Part shown: positions 17,256-26,514 of the stretch, one piece after another | Position numbering within the stretch: the first letter of the stretch is position 1 | How the letters are laid out: each line of letters starts with the position of its first letter | Source: Planctomycetota bacterium | GTDB taxonomy: Bacteria > Planctomycetota > Planctomycetia > Gemmatales > Gemmataceae | Assembly (NCBI GenBank): GCA_016872605.1 | Contig: VGZI01000004.1 | Span: 40,544 to 104,543, forward strand | Length of the DNA stretch: 64,000 nucleotides | Reading direction: 5' to 3' | The notes under the pieces: model-generated | What the model saw: the letters and a program-made list of their open reading frames with translations, nothing else | The model's database searches: none | What the model was told of the DNA's origin: nothing | Made by a program: the position numbers and the translations under genes

Positions 17256-18047
17256 TTACTTTGGTGTGAAGGCGACGCGGAAGCCGTAGTACTCGGTGCG
17301 TTCGTCGGGATCGGCGAAGTTGCGATTGGCGGATCGGCAGAAAACAGGATGGCTTCCCCACGAGCCGCCGCGCAGGATGCGGTTCTTACCTGCCTTGGGA
17401 CCTTGCGGATCGACGGTGGCCTGGCCCGGCAGTCCGCCGTGCCAATCGTGGCACCACTGCCAGACGTTTCCGTGCATGTCGTGGAGGCCCCAGGTGTTTG
17501 CGAGAAAGCTGCCGACCGGTGTCGTCTTCTCGCGGTAGACTCCCTTCTTGCCGGGACCATAGACGAAACCGCCGTTGTAGTTCGCCAGCTCCGTGGAAAG
17601 CGTGCTGCCGAAGTGGAACGGCGTCGTCGTGCCGGCGCGAGCGGCGTATTCCCATTCCGCTTCGGTCGGCAAGCGGTACTCGCTATTGTCCTTTTCGCGC
17701 AGCTTTTTGCAGAACGCCTGGCAGTCGTGCCACGACACGCTCTCAACGGGCAGTTTGTCGCCCTTGAAATGACTCGGGTTGGTCCCCATCACCGTCTGCC
17801 ATTGTGCTTGCGTAACGGGATGAACGCTGAGGTAGAAACCCTTCGTGAACGTGACCTGGTGGTGAATCTCGTCGTCGCCACGGCCTTTTTCCTTGCCCGT
17901 GCTTCCCATCTGGAATGAGCCGGCGGAAATCCAGACGAACTTCATGCCTGCGCTGTTGGTGACGTACTTGGCGGGCTTCTTCGTCGCGAGGGTCGGCGAC
18001 GTCAGCAACATAGCAACCAGAACGAGAAAGCAAGCAGTGATGTTCAC
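17256..18047 (-). CDS. Secreted FGE-sulfatase-modifying-factor-like protein
   Basis: A 263-residue exported protein of the SUMF1/formylglycine-generating-enzyme superfamily. Hallmarks: NSAGMKFVWISAGSFQMGS, PVTQAQWQTVMG, PVESVSWHDCQAFCKKL, YRLPTEAEWEYAARAG, GLHDMHGNVWQWCHDW, and NRILRGGSWGSHPVFCRSANR. True formylglycine enzymes have two cysteines in the last motif; only the second is present, so Cys-to-formylglycine activity is unlikely. The GTG at 18047 gives a canonical signal peptide behind GAGGGAAGG; an upstream ATG at 18098 is the alternative. Confidence 0.82.
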   Translation of the reverse strand: MNITACFLVLVAMLLTSPTLATKKPAKYVTNSAGMKFVWISAGSFQMGSTGKEKGRGDDEIHHQVTFTKGFYLSVHPVTQAQWQTVMGTNPSHFKGDKLPVESVSWHDCQAFCKKLREKDNSEYRLPTEAEWEYAARAGTTTPFHFGSTLSTELANYNGGFVYGPGKKGVYREKTTPVGSFLANTWGLHDMHGNVWQWCHDWHGGLPGQATVDPQGPKAGKNRILRGGSWGSHPVFCRSANRNFADPDERTEYYGFRVAFTPK

Positions 18048-18102
18048 GAACCTTCCCTCGTCAATCGCGTCTATCCCAATTGAGGATAGTCTATTCATGA
18101 AA

Positions 18103-18151
18103 GAGCCGCGCACGACGCAAGCGGCTCGGCCGCTTACTTCGTGCGCGGCTC
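18103..18151. repeat. Family E palindrome, complete copy
   Basis: Arms GAGCCGCGCACGACGCAAGC (18103-18122, extending to 18125) and the complement at 18129-18151, around a 3-nt loop. Half copies (CGCTTACTTCGTGC and similar) lie at 14733-14755 and 24797-24822, and a divergent complete copy at 45577-45634. Confidence 0.8.
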
Positions 18152-18223
18152 CTTGACGCATTAACGATGCAAGAAGCGCCGGTTGCCCTTGTGCGCTTTT
18201 TGCGTTTTGTTGCGGCTACATCG

Positions 18224-18553
18224 TCATCGATTGGGGACAACTTCGACCGATTTCACACGCGTCCACGGGATCGAGTAGGGAGCGTTGCGGAAACGAATGG
18301 TGATGAACCTGTCGTCCTGTGACAGCACGAGGCTGCGCACGTAGATTTCACCGTCATAGGTCGTGAGGTTGATCAGCCTGCCGACGTACGTGCCGCCTTT
18401 CAGATCGCTATCGATGGTTGCGGCATGGCTTGGGGCGAGCACGCTTGTCTGTGAGGCCGCGGCGGCATCGCCGCTGTGTGCTTGTTGGTTGGCGAAGAAC
18501 ATTCCGACACATGCCAACGCCATCAAAAACGACTTTCCGAATAGACTTCCCAT
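18224..18553 (-). CDS. Small exported protein, unknown function
   Basis: A 109-residue protein with a signal peptide (FGKSFLMALACVGMFFANQQAHS). The mature part has an Ala/Ser-rich linker and then a small beta-rich domain (YVGRLINLTTYDGEIYVRSLVLSQDD, FITIRFRNAPYSIPWTRVKSVEVV). This resembles the small beta modules on other exported proteins in this window. No family is recognised. The inner ATG at 18553 is preferred over one at 18574 because it gives a normal signal peptide. Confidence 0.55.
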   Translation of the reverse strand: MGSLFGKSFLMALACVGMFFANQQAHSGDAAAASQTSVLAPSHAATIDSDLKGGTYVGRLINLTTYDGEIYVRSLVLSQDDRFITIRFRNAPYSIPWTRVKSVEVVPNR

Positions 18554-18836
18554 GACACAAAATTCTTTGCCCATTTCGAGCTTTCGTGGATTGGAACCAA
18601 GACCGCCGGCGGCGAATGGCGAGCGTGAGCCGAGGCATCAAGAACGTCCCGTGGTCATTTCGATGACCTACCCGGCGAATCGATCCCCGGTGCCGGCGTC
18701 GCCGGACATGCGGAAAGGACTTTTTTCGCCCGAAGTTGGCGGTGGGGGAATCTGCAACACTTTTATTCTTGACGAGCCTGTAGGGGGAAACGCAAAATAG
18801 AGGTGTTCGCAATGGGGTAATTACAGGGAGCGGCGT

Positions 18837-19856
18837 ATGCGTAGTTCGTCTTGCCGGCGTGGGTTCACGCTAATCGAGTTGCTCGTCGTCATCGCCATCA
18901 TCGCCATTTTGATCGGCCTACTATTGCCGGCCGTGCAGAAGGTGCGTGAGGCGGCGGCGCGATCGCAGTGCCGAAACAACATGAAGCAGATCGCGCTGGC
19001 GGTCCTCAACTACGAGAACACCAAGAAGACGTTGCCGCCGGCCGGGCGCGGCTACGGTTGGTGTCGCGTGCTTCCGGGCTATCCAGCCGATGCCAAGATC
19101 ACAAATCAGAACGGCATGGTCTATCTGCTGCCGTACCTCGAGCAGGCGCCGCTTTACAGCAAGTTTGTGATCGACCAGGCGTTCGCCAATACGGTTTCCA
19201 ACACCTGGAGCAGCACCTATTGGCCCGTCGGTCAGAATCCCCAGGACAAGGGCGGCGTGCTGGCAGGCAACGCCGTTACGAACGGCAACGCGGCGCTCGC
19301 TTCGACGCAGCTCCCCGTCTTCCGCTGCCCCTCCGATGGCGGCGACCCCGTTATGCCCGCGGGCACCGCCTACGGCCCCGGCGCCGCCTTCACCGGCGTC
19401 AAAACCAACTACGACTTCATCGTCCGCGAATGGGAATACGCTTATTGCAATAGCTGGAACACCGACGGCGCGCGCCGCTACATGTTCGGCCAAAACAGCG
19501 ATTGCCGAATCGCGCAGGTCAGCGACGGCATGAGCAACACCTTCATGCTCGGCGAAACCCTCTACAGCGTATACAACGGGACATGCCCCACCTGGAGCTA
19601 CCGCGCCTGGGTCATGATCGGCATCGACCCGGCCGGGTGGAACGTGTCGATCAATGACTGGAGCTGGGGCGGGTACATCCCCAATCCCATTGTCGGTCGG
19701 CTTGGCAGCTGGTCATTCCCTGGAAGCATGCATACCAACGGCTGCCAGTTTGCCATGGGCGACGGTTCGGTGCGCTTCGTAAGTCAATCGACCTCTTACA
19801 ACATTCTCATGCAGATGTCGACGATCTCCGGCGGCGAAACGGTCAACACGGACTAA
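18837..19856 (+). CDS. DUF1559 protein with prepilin-type N-terminus
   Basis: A 339-residue pseudopilin-like protein typical of planctomycetes. The N-terminal methylation/cleavage site [34 protein letters not shown] (given as [12 protein letters not shown], residues 7-18, then the membrane helix) is processed by prepilin peptidase in known systems. The DUF1559 body follows, ending in the usual [16 protein letters not shown] motif. Such proteins occur in many copies per genome and are presumed surface or envelope structures. A TTGACG with a weak CAAAAT 18 bp downstream lies at 18769-18798 and may be its promoter. A small lipoprotein gene follows 90 bp later. Confidence 0.93.
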   Translation: MRSSSCRRGFTLIELLVVIAIIAILIGLLLPAVQKVREAAARSQCRNNMKQIALAVLNYENTKKTLPPAGRGYGWCRVLPGYPADAKITNQNGMVYLLPYLEQAPLYSKFVIDQAFANTVSNTWSSTYWPVGQNPQDKGGVLAGNAVTNGNAALASTQLPVFRCPSDGGDPVMPAGTAYGPGAAFTGVKTNYDFIVREWEYAYCNSWNTDGARRYMFGQNSDCRIAQVSDGMSNTFMLGETLYSVYNGTCPTWSYRAWVMIGIDPAGWNVSINDWSWGGYIPNPIVGRLGSWSFPGSMHTNGCQFAMGDGSVRFVSQSTSYNILMQMSTISGGETVNTD

Positions 19857-19946
19857 TCACTCACGCCGAAAGTGTTCAGCGTTCGCCGGTCGCGGCGTGG
19901 GCCGTCACTGGCATCGGCGAAGGCATCATGGCGAAGGGATCAAGGA

Positions 19947-20384
19947 ATGCCTCGGATCATCGTCGGCGCCGGCATGTTGCTGGTTCTCCTTGGTTGCGAC
20001 AGCGGTCCGCCTTTGCACACCGTTTCCGGCACCGTCATCCTCAAGGGCAAAGCTATCGAAGGCGCCGTCGTGCGCTTCATGCCGGAGGGAGCCACCGAGG
20101 GCTTCGGCGGCCAGGGAGTCACGGATGCCACTGGCAAGTATGAGGTCATTGCCGGTAACATGAATCAGCGCAAGGGTCTTCCCGCCGGCAAGTACAAGGT
20201 CGTCATCACGTGCCTACGGCGTCCGGATGGCTCGGCGCCCGATCCGAATGTTCCGCCGATCGAATCGGACGCGAAAGAGCATATCCCCGAGCCTTACTCG
20301 AATCGCCGCGACACACCGTTGACCGCAACGATTGGGTCCGAGCCCGCAACCGTCGATTTCACATTGCCGTTGAAAATGAAGTGA
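19947..20384 (+). CDS. Small lipoprotein with carboxypeptidase-regulatory-like beta domain
   Basis: A 145-residue lipoprotein: signal with lipobox LLGC (MPRIIVGAGMLLVLLGC), then a beta-sandwich-like domain with HTVSGTVILKGKAIEGAVVRF, VTDATGKYEVIAG, GLPAGKYKVVI. This resembles transthyretin or carboxypeptidase-regulatory domains. Genes of this type very often follow DUF1559 genes in planctomycetes, so the pair may act together at the cell surface. The ATG at 19947 is preferred because the longer frame has a non-signal N-terminus. Confidence 0.8.
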   Translation: MPRIIVGAGMLLVLLGCDSGPPLHTVSGTVILKGKAIEGAVVRFMPEGATEGFGGQGVTDATGKYEVIAGNMNQRKGLPAGKYKVVITCLRRPDGSAPDPNVPPIESDAKEHIPEPYSNRRDTPLTATIGSEPATVDFTLPLKMK

Positions 20385-20426
20385 TGACGCGCTTGCTGGT
20401 TCGCGCTCGCCAAAGGCGATCGGCTT

Positions 20427-20530
20427 CAAAACCCCTCTCCCTACCGGGAGAGGGGAAGGGGTGAGGGTGGATTTATGTAGCGTTCTACGGGCTCTACCCC
20501 CAACCCCTCTCCCGGAGGGAGAGGGGAGTA
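20427..20530. repeat. Two family C palindromes in the dehydratase leader
   Basis: First copy: CCCCTCTCCC (20432-20441) / GGGAGAGGGG (20446-20455). Second copy: CCCCTCTCCC (20504-20513) / GGGAGAGGGG (20517-20526). Both have the flanking GGTGAGGGT or CCCCCAA tract. They separate the lipoprotein from the threonine dehydratase and are the same family as the copy in trmJ. Confidence 0.85.
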
Positions 20531-20562
20531 TTCAAACAGCTTCTAGACGATGGAACGAATCG

Positions 20563-21540
20563 ATGAAACTCTCCCTCGACGATATTTGCCGCGCTCAGCA
20601 TCGTCTGCGTGGCTTGGTGCATCGCACCCCGCTGGCTCATTCGGCAACTCTTTCGGCGCATCTCGGCGCTCCGACCTACCTGAAGCTCGAATGCCTGCAG
20701 AAGACCGGATCCTTCAAGCCACGCGGCGCCTTCAACCGCATGCTCGCGATGACGGCGGAGGAACGGCAGCGCGGCGTCGTTGCCGTAAGCGGAGGCAATC
20801 ACGCGCAGGGCGTCGCCTATGCGGCCAGGCAGCTCGGCATCGCCGCGACCATCTGCATGCCGGCCAGCACGCCGCGCAACTACATTGATGCCACGCGAGG
20901 GTACGGCGCCGAGATCGTTTTGTGCCCCGATATCAAAGGCGCTTTCGCCGAGGTTGCGCGACGTCAGGAAATGGGCCGAGTGCTCGTGCATCCCTTCGAT
21001 GATCCACTTGTCGCCGCCGGGCAAGGAACCGTTGGACTGGAGATCCTCGAAGACGTACCCGATGCGACGCGAGTCTACGTGAGCATCGGAGGAGGCGGAT
21101 TCATCGGAGGCATCGCAACCGCGATTCGCACGATCAAGCCGGAGACGAAGCTCATCGGGGTGGAGACCCGCGGCGCCGACGCGATGGCCAAGGCCCTGGC
21201 CGCAGGCGAGCCGGTGGAGTTGCCCGCCATTACCTCCATCGCCCGCACGCTCGGCGCCCCGAAGGTCTCGGACTTCACGTATCGCCTTGTGCGAGAACTG
21301 GTCGAAGAAGTCCTTGTCGTGGAGGACGCGGAAGCCGTTCAGGCCCTGTTCTTCCTGCTGGAGCGAACGAAGCTGTTGACCGAGCCCGCCTCCGCCTGCT
21401 GCCTCGCGGCCGCGCAGAAGCAAAAGTCGACATTTACCGCCAACGATCGCATCGTGATCGTCTTGTGCGGCGGCAACGTGTCGGCCGAGGATCTCACGCA
21501 GTTCCACGCCCGGTTCATGGCGCGTGCCACGTCGGGCTGA
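20563..21540 (+). CDS. Threonine/serine dehydratase (PLP-dependent)
   Basis: A 325-residue fold-type II PLP enzyme, threonine ammonia-lyase/serine dehydratase-like. The PLP lysine lies in TGSFKPRGAFNRM (near residue 50), the phosphate loop is GGGGFIGGIATAI, and SGGNHAQGVAYAA is present. It converts threonine to 2-oxobutanoate. Lacking a C-terminal ACT-like regulatory domain, it fits the catabolic (TdcB) or broad type rather than feedback-regulated IlvA. The ATG at 20563 is used; an earlier in-frame extension would translate palindromes. Confidence 0.9.
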   Translation: MKLSLDDICRAQHRLRGLVHRTPLAHSATLSAHLGAPTYLKLECLQKTGSFKPRGAFNRMLAMTAEERQRGVVAVSGGNHAQGVAYAARQLGIAATICMPASTPRNYIDATRGYGAEIVLCPDIKGAFAEVARRQEMGRVLVHPFDDPLVAAGQGTVGLEILEDVPDATRVYVSIGGGGFIGGIATAIRTIKPETKLIGVETRGADAMAKALAAGEPVELPAITSIARTLGAPKVSDFTYRLVRELVEEVLVVEDAEAVQALFFLLERTKLLTEPASACCLAAAQKQKSTFTANDRIVIVLCGGNVSAEDLTQFHARFMARATSG

Positions 21541-21573
21541 CGCCTCGACGCTCGCCTCCTTGGAGAGAACATC

Positions 21574-22491
21574 GTGTCTACGTTTTTTCTCGTAATTGCC
21601 TCGCTGTTGACCGTGGCGGCGTTCGCGGCCAACGCCCAGGAGTCAAAAGGCTACATCGACGCCCATGTTCACGTATGGTCTTCCGATACCCAGCGCTATC
21701 CGCTCGCGCCCGGCTTCGCCAAGGATTCGATGAAACCTGCGTCGTTCACGCCGGAGGAACTCTTCAAGCACTGCAAACCCGCCGGCGTGCGGCGCATCGC
21801 ACTTATTCAGATCAGTTTCTACGGCTTCGACAATTCCTACATGCTCGACATGATTGCGAAACACCCGGACGTGTTCGTCGGCACCGCGGTTATCGATCCG
21901 CATGGCAAAGACGCAGCGCACGTGATGAGCGATCTAGCCAAGAAAGGGATACGGGCCTTTCGCATCCATCCGAAACTGAGCGGCGAGCCGCCTGCACGAT
22001 GGCTTCGGCCTGACGGGTTCAAGAAGATGTTTGCCGCCGGCGCCGCGAACAACCAGGCAATGGCATGCCTGATCGATCCAGACGGCTTGCCGGAGGTCGA
22101 TCGGATGTGCACGGAGTATCCCAATACGCCGGTGATCATCGATCACCTGGCTCGCACCGGCGCGGACGGCGTGATTCGCGACGCCGACGTCGATCGCCTG
22201 TGCGCGTTGGCGAAGCACAAGAAGGTCATGGTGAAGGTCGGCGCGTTCTATGCCCTGGGCAAAAAGAAAACGCCCTACGACGACCTGGCCCCACTTATCA
22301 AACGCGTGGTCACCGCCTTCGGCGCGGACCGCTGCATGTGGGAAAGCGATTGTCCCTTTCAAGTTCAAGGCGACAATACTTATCAAGCAAGCGTTGACTT
22401 GATTCTACGTCGGCTCGACTTTCTCAGTGACGCGGACAAGCAAAATCTGATGCGAATGACCGCTGAGAAGTTCTTTTTCGAGAAGCGTTAA
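21574..22491 (+). CDS. Exported amidohydrolase (TIM-barrel metal-dependent hydrolase)
   Basis: A 305-residue protein with a signal peptide (GTG start; FFLVIASLLTVAAFAANAQ) and an amidohydrolase-2 barrel: YIDAHVHVW (metal His pair), FRIHPK, IIDHLART and WESDCPFQV (late Asp). Relatives hydrolyse lactones or decarboxylate small acids; the substrate cannot be assigned. It starts 33 bp after the dehydratase stop with TTGGAGAGAAC before the GTG, so the two may be cotranscribed. Confidence 0.82.
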   Translation: MSTFFLVIASLLTVAAFAANAQESKGYIDAHVHVWSSDTQRYPLAPGFAKDSMKPASFTPEELFKHCKPAGVRRIALIQISFYGFDNSYMLDMIAKHPDVFVGTAVIDPHGKDAAHVMSDLAKKGIRAFRIHPKLSGEPPARWLRPDGFKKMFAAGAANNQAMACLIDPDGLPEVDRMCTEYPNTPVIIDHLARTGADGVIRDADVDRLCALAKHKKVMVKVGAFYALGKKKTPYDDLAPLIKRVVTAFGADRCMWESDCPFQVQGDNTYQASVDLILRRLDFLSDADKQNLMRMTAEKFFFEKR

Positions 22492-22503
22492 TGCGGATGT
22501 TCA

Positions 22504-22614
22504 CCACAGAGGCATAGAGAACACAGAGAAAGTCATGGAAATAATGCCTTGAGTGAACGGGCATAGTTTTTTTCCTATCAGCGTGTTCTCTGTGATCTCT
22601 GTGACTCTGTGGTT
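22504..22614. repeat. Family D palindrome (ACAGAG type), copy 1
   Basis: Left arm ACCACAGAGGCATAGAGAAC (22504-22523, continuing to 22531) and right arm 22584-22614 ending CTCTGTGGT, with a ~50-nt loop. It lies between convergent genes. A related copy, CGCAGAG type, is at 52788-52858. Confidence 0.75.
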
Positions 22615-22631
22615 AGAAAAATTGCTCCGGG

Positions 22632-23234
22632 CTACGGCAGGATCTGTCGCAGTATCGGGCGCAGGTGGAGCAGGGCTCGGCCGCGGTGGCTGAGTGCGTG
22701 CTTGACGCGAGCGCTGAGTTCGCCGAAGGTCTGATGGTATTCGGGGACGAGAAAGTAGGGATCGTAGCCGAAGCCTCCGGCGCCGCGCGGTTCGAGGATC
22801 ATTCGCCCACCGCAACGGCCATCGACGATGGCGTGGACGCGCCCAGTTGCGTCGGCCAGCGCGGCGGTGCAGACGTAATAGGCGTCGCGTTTTTCTTCTG
22901 GAAGTGCAGTGAGTTCGGCGACGAGCTTTCGATTGTTGGCGGCATCGTCGCCTTGCGTGCCGGCGTAGCGCGCCGAATAGACGCCGGGCCGGCCGCCGAG
23001 GGCGGGAACCACGAGCCCGCTGTCCTCGCCAAGCACCCATTGCCCGATCGCTTTGGCCGTCTCGCTGGCCTTCTTGCGCGCGTTGGCTTCGAACGTGTCG
23101 CCATCTTCGACTACTTCGCCGGCTTGCGGATACATGGACAAATCGTGCAGCACAATTCCCAGGTCGCCGAGAATCTCTTCGATCTCTTTGCGTTTCTTGA
23201 GATTGCGCGTGCCGAGAACAAGTGTTGCGGGCAT
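22632..23234 (-). CDS. rdgB: XTP/dITP diphosphatase (RdgB/HAM1)
   Basis: A 200-residue house-cleaning nucleotide pyrophosphatase that removes non-canonical purine triphosphates. Motifs: LGTRNLKKRKEI at the N-terminus, EDSGLVVPALGG-PGVYSARYAG, GFGYDPYFLVPEYHQTFGEL and the C-terminal SHRGRAL. The ATG at 23234 gives the standard N-terminus. It diverges from the hypothetical gene at 23436. Confidence 0.94.
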   Translation of the reverse strand: MPATLVLGTRNLKKRKEIEEILGDLGIVLHDLSMYPQAGEVVEDGDTFEANARKKASETAKAIGQWVLGEDSGLVVPALGGRPGVYSARYAGTQGDDAANNRKLVAELTALPEEKRDAYYVCTAALADATGRVHAIVDGRCGGRMILEPRGAGGFGYDPYFLVPEYHQTFGELSARVKHALSHRGRALLHLRPILRQILP

Positions 23235-23435
23235 GTTGAAATTCCGATGGGGCGGCAAATGGTTGCACACGTTCACGTCGCGAAACCGCAAGCGAGCTAC
23301 GCGCAACGGATTCCTGACCCTTGACTCCTGATTCCTGACTCCTGGTTCGAAAATCGACGATTCCGCCTTGTTGAGCGTTGCCGATCATTTTAGAGTAAAG
23401 GTTGGGAATTGACGTGAGCCTGCATCGAGACGATC

Positions 23436-24767
23436 ATGGGCGTCGGGCTATTGCTAACCGGGACCTATGCAAGCGCGGAGAATGAGCCGTCGGCCGACTC
23501 CTGGCTTCAGGAGGTCGCATCCTGGATCGAAGGGCACGAAGAAGAGCCGCTGATGGTCTGCGAGGCCGGTGTCAATTGCGAAGAGCAACCAACGCTTTAT
23601 GTGCAAATCCACCCGTGCGCCGAGGACGTGGAGATCAGTGTTCCTGAGCCGGGCGTTTGTGTCGTCAGCGCCAAGACGTCGACGGTCGGACCTGGGTATC
23701 ACATCTTCTTGTGCGAGCTTCTCCATGCAATGAGCGAAGAGCTGGGAGTCATCTGGGGCCTGGCCACGAACGAAGACGGCGGGGACGAAACCGGATACTT
23801 CTACCAGCGCGACGCCTCGGCAGTGCGGCACGAGATGCTCCGCTGGCTGAGCGCGGTCGCCGGTATCGTCACGGAGAACTGCAAGAAGAGCAGCGACATC
23901 GGCGTGCGCATGGTGTCGATGCCCCTTTATCGCAGTTATCCCGATCAGGCCGGCATCCTCACGCCGCTCGGCCCGCGCAGCCCCGAGTGGTTCTCCCACC
24001 TTGTTCATCATCCGGAGGACGGCATTGAATTCTTCCCGTGGTGGCCCGATGCCATCGGCGCCGAGTTTTTCCTGGGCCGGGCTTTGAGCCGCATGTGGCA
24101 AGACCTGCGTTGGCGAGCGCCGATCACCGAGGAGGAAGGTGAGCTCCTCATGGACATTCATTTCGATCTGGAACGAGCACTTCATCTGGATCCGAGCGTC
24201 GCCATCCCGTGGCGAGAATGGGGCGAGATGCTCAACTACTTCAACGAGTTTTTTGGCTACGTCGAATTCGAACATGAAGACACGAGCGAAGAAGGAATTC
24301 AGCATCGCGCCGCGAGCGACGGGGCACGAACGACGCCGATCGGTTATCGGCGTGGCCGCGTCGAGGTCACCTTGACGGGCGGCTGGTCGTTGACGATCCC
24401 CGGCACGTTTGCCGAACAGTGGGAACAAAACGGCGAAACCTGGAGCGCCTGGCACGGCGGCCGAACCATCTGGTTTACCTCGTGGTCAGTGACCGGCGAA
24501 GACGATCGCACGTTGAATGCCGGGGAGATTCTCGACACGCGTCCTTGGCCGGAGGAACGCGGCGGGATAATCGAGTATCAAGCGGGGCTCATTCACGGCC
24601 GGGCCATCTTTGCCCCGCATGAAGAAAATGGTCAGCCGATGTGGAATCTCAAGGGATACTCAGCCGTCGAAGGCAACTTCTGCCTGTGTAACATCTTTGT
24701 GCAAAATGAGGCTGACCGCGACTGGGCCATCGAGACCTGGAAATCGCTGCGCTGCTCCGAGGAATAA
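23436..24767 (+). CDS. Unrecognised acidic protein, possibly exported
   Basis: A 443-residue hypothetical protein. The first 15 residues (MGVGLLLTGTYASAEN) could be a short signal peptide. The body is acidic and Trp-rich, with paired cysteines (VCEAGVNCEE, NFCLCNIF) and a helical middle (ALHLDPSVAIPWREWGEMLNYF, TPR-like). The C-terminal ~140 residues are beta-rich (VEVTLTGGWSLTIPGTFAEQW, RTIWFTSWSVTGED). I recognise no family. Even codon use throughout and the absence of an alternative frame support it as real. Confidence 0.6.
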   Translation: MGVGLLLTGTYASAENEPSADSWLQEVASWIEGHEEEPLMVCEAGVNCEEQPTLYVQIHPCAEDVEISVPEPGVCVVSAKTSTVGPGYHIFLCELLHAMSEELGVIWGLATNEDGGDETGYFYQRDASAVRHEMLRWLSAVAGIVTENCKKSSDIGVRMVSMPLYRSYPDQAGILTPLGPRSPEWFSHLVHHPEDGIEFFPWWPDAIGAEFFLGRALSRMWQDLRWRAPITEEEGELLMDIHFDLERALHLDPSVAIPWREWGEMLNYFNEFFGYVEFEHEDTSEEGIQHRAASDGARTTPIGYRRGRVEVTLTGGWSLTIPGTFAEQWEQNGETWSAWHGGRTIWFTSWSVTGEDDRTLNAGEILDTRPWPEERGGIIEYQAGLIHGRAIFAPHEENGQPMWNLKGYSAVEGNFCLCNIFVQNEADRDWAIETWKSLRCSEE

Positions 24768-24841
24768 CAGCCGCGCATGCCTAGGGGACGTTCTTGTCCC
24801 GCTTACGGCGTGCGTGGCTCCTTGAGGAAAAAAATCAACGG

Positions 24842-25474
24842 ATGACCGCAACCGACAAACATCGCCACGACAAACGAAAACCCAAACCCCGCATGCGCAA
24901 AGCGGATCGGCGCCGGCAACTGATCCAACACGCCAAGCAACTTTTCGTAACGCTCGGCTATCAGCAGACGACCACCGAGAAGATTGCCCTGGCGGCCGGC
25001 GTCACCGAACCGGTTTTGTATCGCCACTTCACAAGCAAGAAGGAACTCTTCCTCCAGGTGCTTGACGATATCCGCGAGGCGACCATTCACCGCTGGCAGT
25101 CCGCGACCGCGACCATCACCGATCCTCTGAGACGATTGAACGCGATCGTCGATTTGTACCTGGGCAGCACGCGCGAGCACGCCCTCGACTTCCACATCAT
25201 GCATCGCACCTTGGTGGAGACGCACGACGAGGACATTGCCGCTTGCTTGCGGACATTCTACCTGGAAAGCGAAAAGATGCTGGCCGTGGTGATTCGTGAG
25301 GGTCAGCAGTCGGGCGTCTTCAACCGCGAACTCGACCCGCGCGTCGGCGCTTGGGAGCTAATCCGTACGGCCATGGGCTACACGCTGACGTTGCCGTTGG
25401 AGATACCGCTTTATCAGGAGAAGGATTACGTGCCGAAAGCGACCGCGTGCATGATGCGGAGCTTGTTGAAGTAA
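24842..25474 (+). CDS. TetR-family transcriptional regulator
   Basis: A 210-residue regulator. After a very basic leader (RHDKRKPKPRMRKADRRRQ) comes the TetR DNA-binding helix-turn-helix TTTEKIALAAGVTEPVLYRHFTSKKEL (residues ~45-70), then a helical ligand-binding domain. The target is unknown. No divergent operon flanks it: the upstream gene is the orphan protein and downstream lies the inverted-repeat cassette, whose left arm overlaps its stop codon by one base. Confidence 0.9.
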   Translation: MTATDKHRHDKRKPKPRMRKADRRRQLIQHAKQLFVTLGYQQTTTEKIALAAGVTEPVLYRHFTSKKELFLQVLDDIREATIHRWQSATATITDPLRRLNAIVDLYLGSTREHALDFHIMHRTLVETHDEDIAACLRTFYLESEKMLAVVIREGQQSGVFNRELDPRVGAWELIRTAMGYTLTLPLEIPLYQEKDYVPKATACMMRSLLK

Positions 25475-25500
25475 CCACGAAACACGCGAAAAACACGAAA
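25474..25500 (+). repeat. Left inverted repeat of the GxxExxY cassette
   Basis: 27 nt beginning ACCACGAAACACGCG; matches the reverse complement of 25868-25894 at 25 of 27 positions. Together they bound a 421-bp segment holding a single broken gene. Confidence 0.8.
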
Positions 25501-25510
25501 GGGGGACCCC

Positions 25511-25856
25511 ATGGAGATTCTGTACAAGGATGAAAGCTACAAGATCATGGGTGCGTGTTTTGAGGTGTTCAAGGAAATGGGCTGCGGATTCCTGTCAGCG
25601 GTGTATCAAGAATGTCTGGAATCTGCCATCAGGTAGAATTGGTGCTCAGTACAAGGGCCGTCCCCTGAAGCAACGGTATTTTCCGGACTTCCTTGTGTTC
25701 GACATGATTGTCTTGGAAATCAAGTCGGTGAGAGAATTGGCGAAGGAGCATCAAGCGCAAGTACACAACAATCTGAAAGCGAGCGGCTCCCGGCTTGGCG
25801 TGCTCGTGAACTTCGGCCACTACCCAGAGGTGGAATACGAACGTATCGTTCTGTAG
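25511..25856 (+). pseudogene. GxxExxY family protein, frameshifted and internally deleted
   Basis: The first frame starts at ATG 25511 (MEILYKDESYKIMGACFEVF, then GCGFLSAVYQECLE) and stops at TAG 25634. The second half continues in another frame (YKGRPLKQRYFPDF, MIVLEIKSVRELA, HQAQVHNNLKASG, LGVLVNFGH) to 25856. Intact family members are ~125-130 residues and join these blocks with a segment of ~20 residues that is missing here. The reading is a deletion plus frameshift that inactivated the gene. The family's role is unknown, though the fold is nuclease-like. Confidence 0.85.
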
Positions 25857-25867
25857 GCGCATTCCAT

Positions 25868-25894
25868 TTTCGTGTTCTTCGAGTGTTTCGTGGT
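25868..25894 (-). repeat. Right inverted repeat of the GxxExxY cassette
   Basis: 27 nt ending GTGTTTCGTGGT, the partner of 25474-25500 with two mismatches. It lies 11 bp after the pseudogene end and 11 bp before the 3' end of rnpB. Confidence 0.8.
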
Positions 25895-25905
25895 AACAAA
25901 GGAAG

Positions 25906-26332
<427 letters not shown>

Positions 26333-26438
26333 TTCTTTCATCCTATCATGACACGCGCTCCGCGCGGAAGGATCGCGCTGCGATTTTCCTTGACCGGCAT
26401 AGCGCAACGGGTTTATATTGAACTCTACGAGGCCGTAG

Positions 26439-26498
26439 CGTTACCAGCGCGAAGCGCCAGCAAGGGCCGGCCCTTGCTGGCGCTTCGCGCTAGTAACG
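26439..26498. repeat. Perfect 30-nt palindrome before the 1,229-aa gene
   Basis: Arms 26439-26468 and 26469-26498 pair without a loop except for one or two positions; core CCAGCGCGAAGCGCCAGCAA. A half copy (CGAAGCGCCAGCAAAGGCG) lies at about 54829-54848. Confidence 0.82.
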
Positions 26499-26514
26499 AA
26501 TCAGGATGACCACC

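Noticed and set aside
20461..20562. N-terminal extension of the threonine dehydratase
   Set aside because: It would translate a family C palindrome (PPTPLPEGEG) and has no homology; ATG 20563 gives the normal enzyme start.
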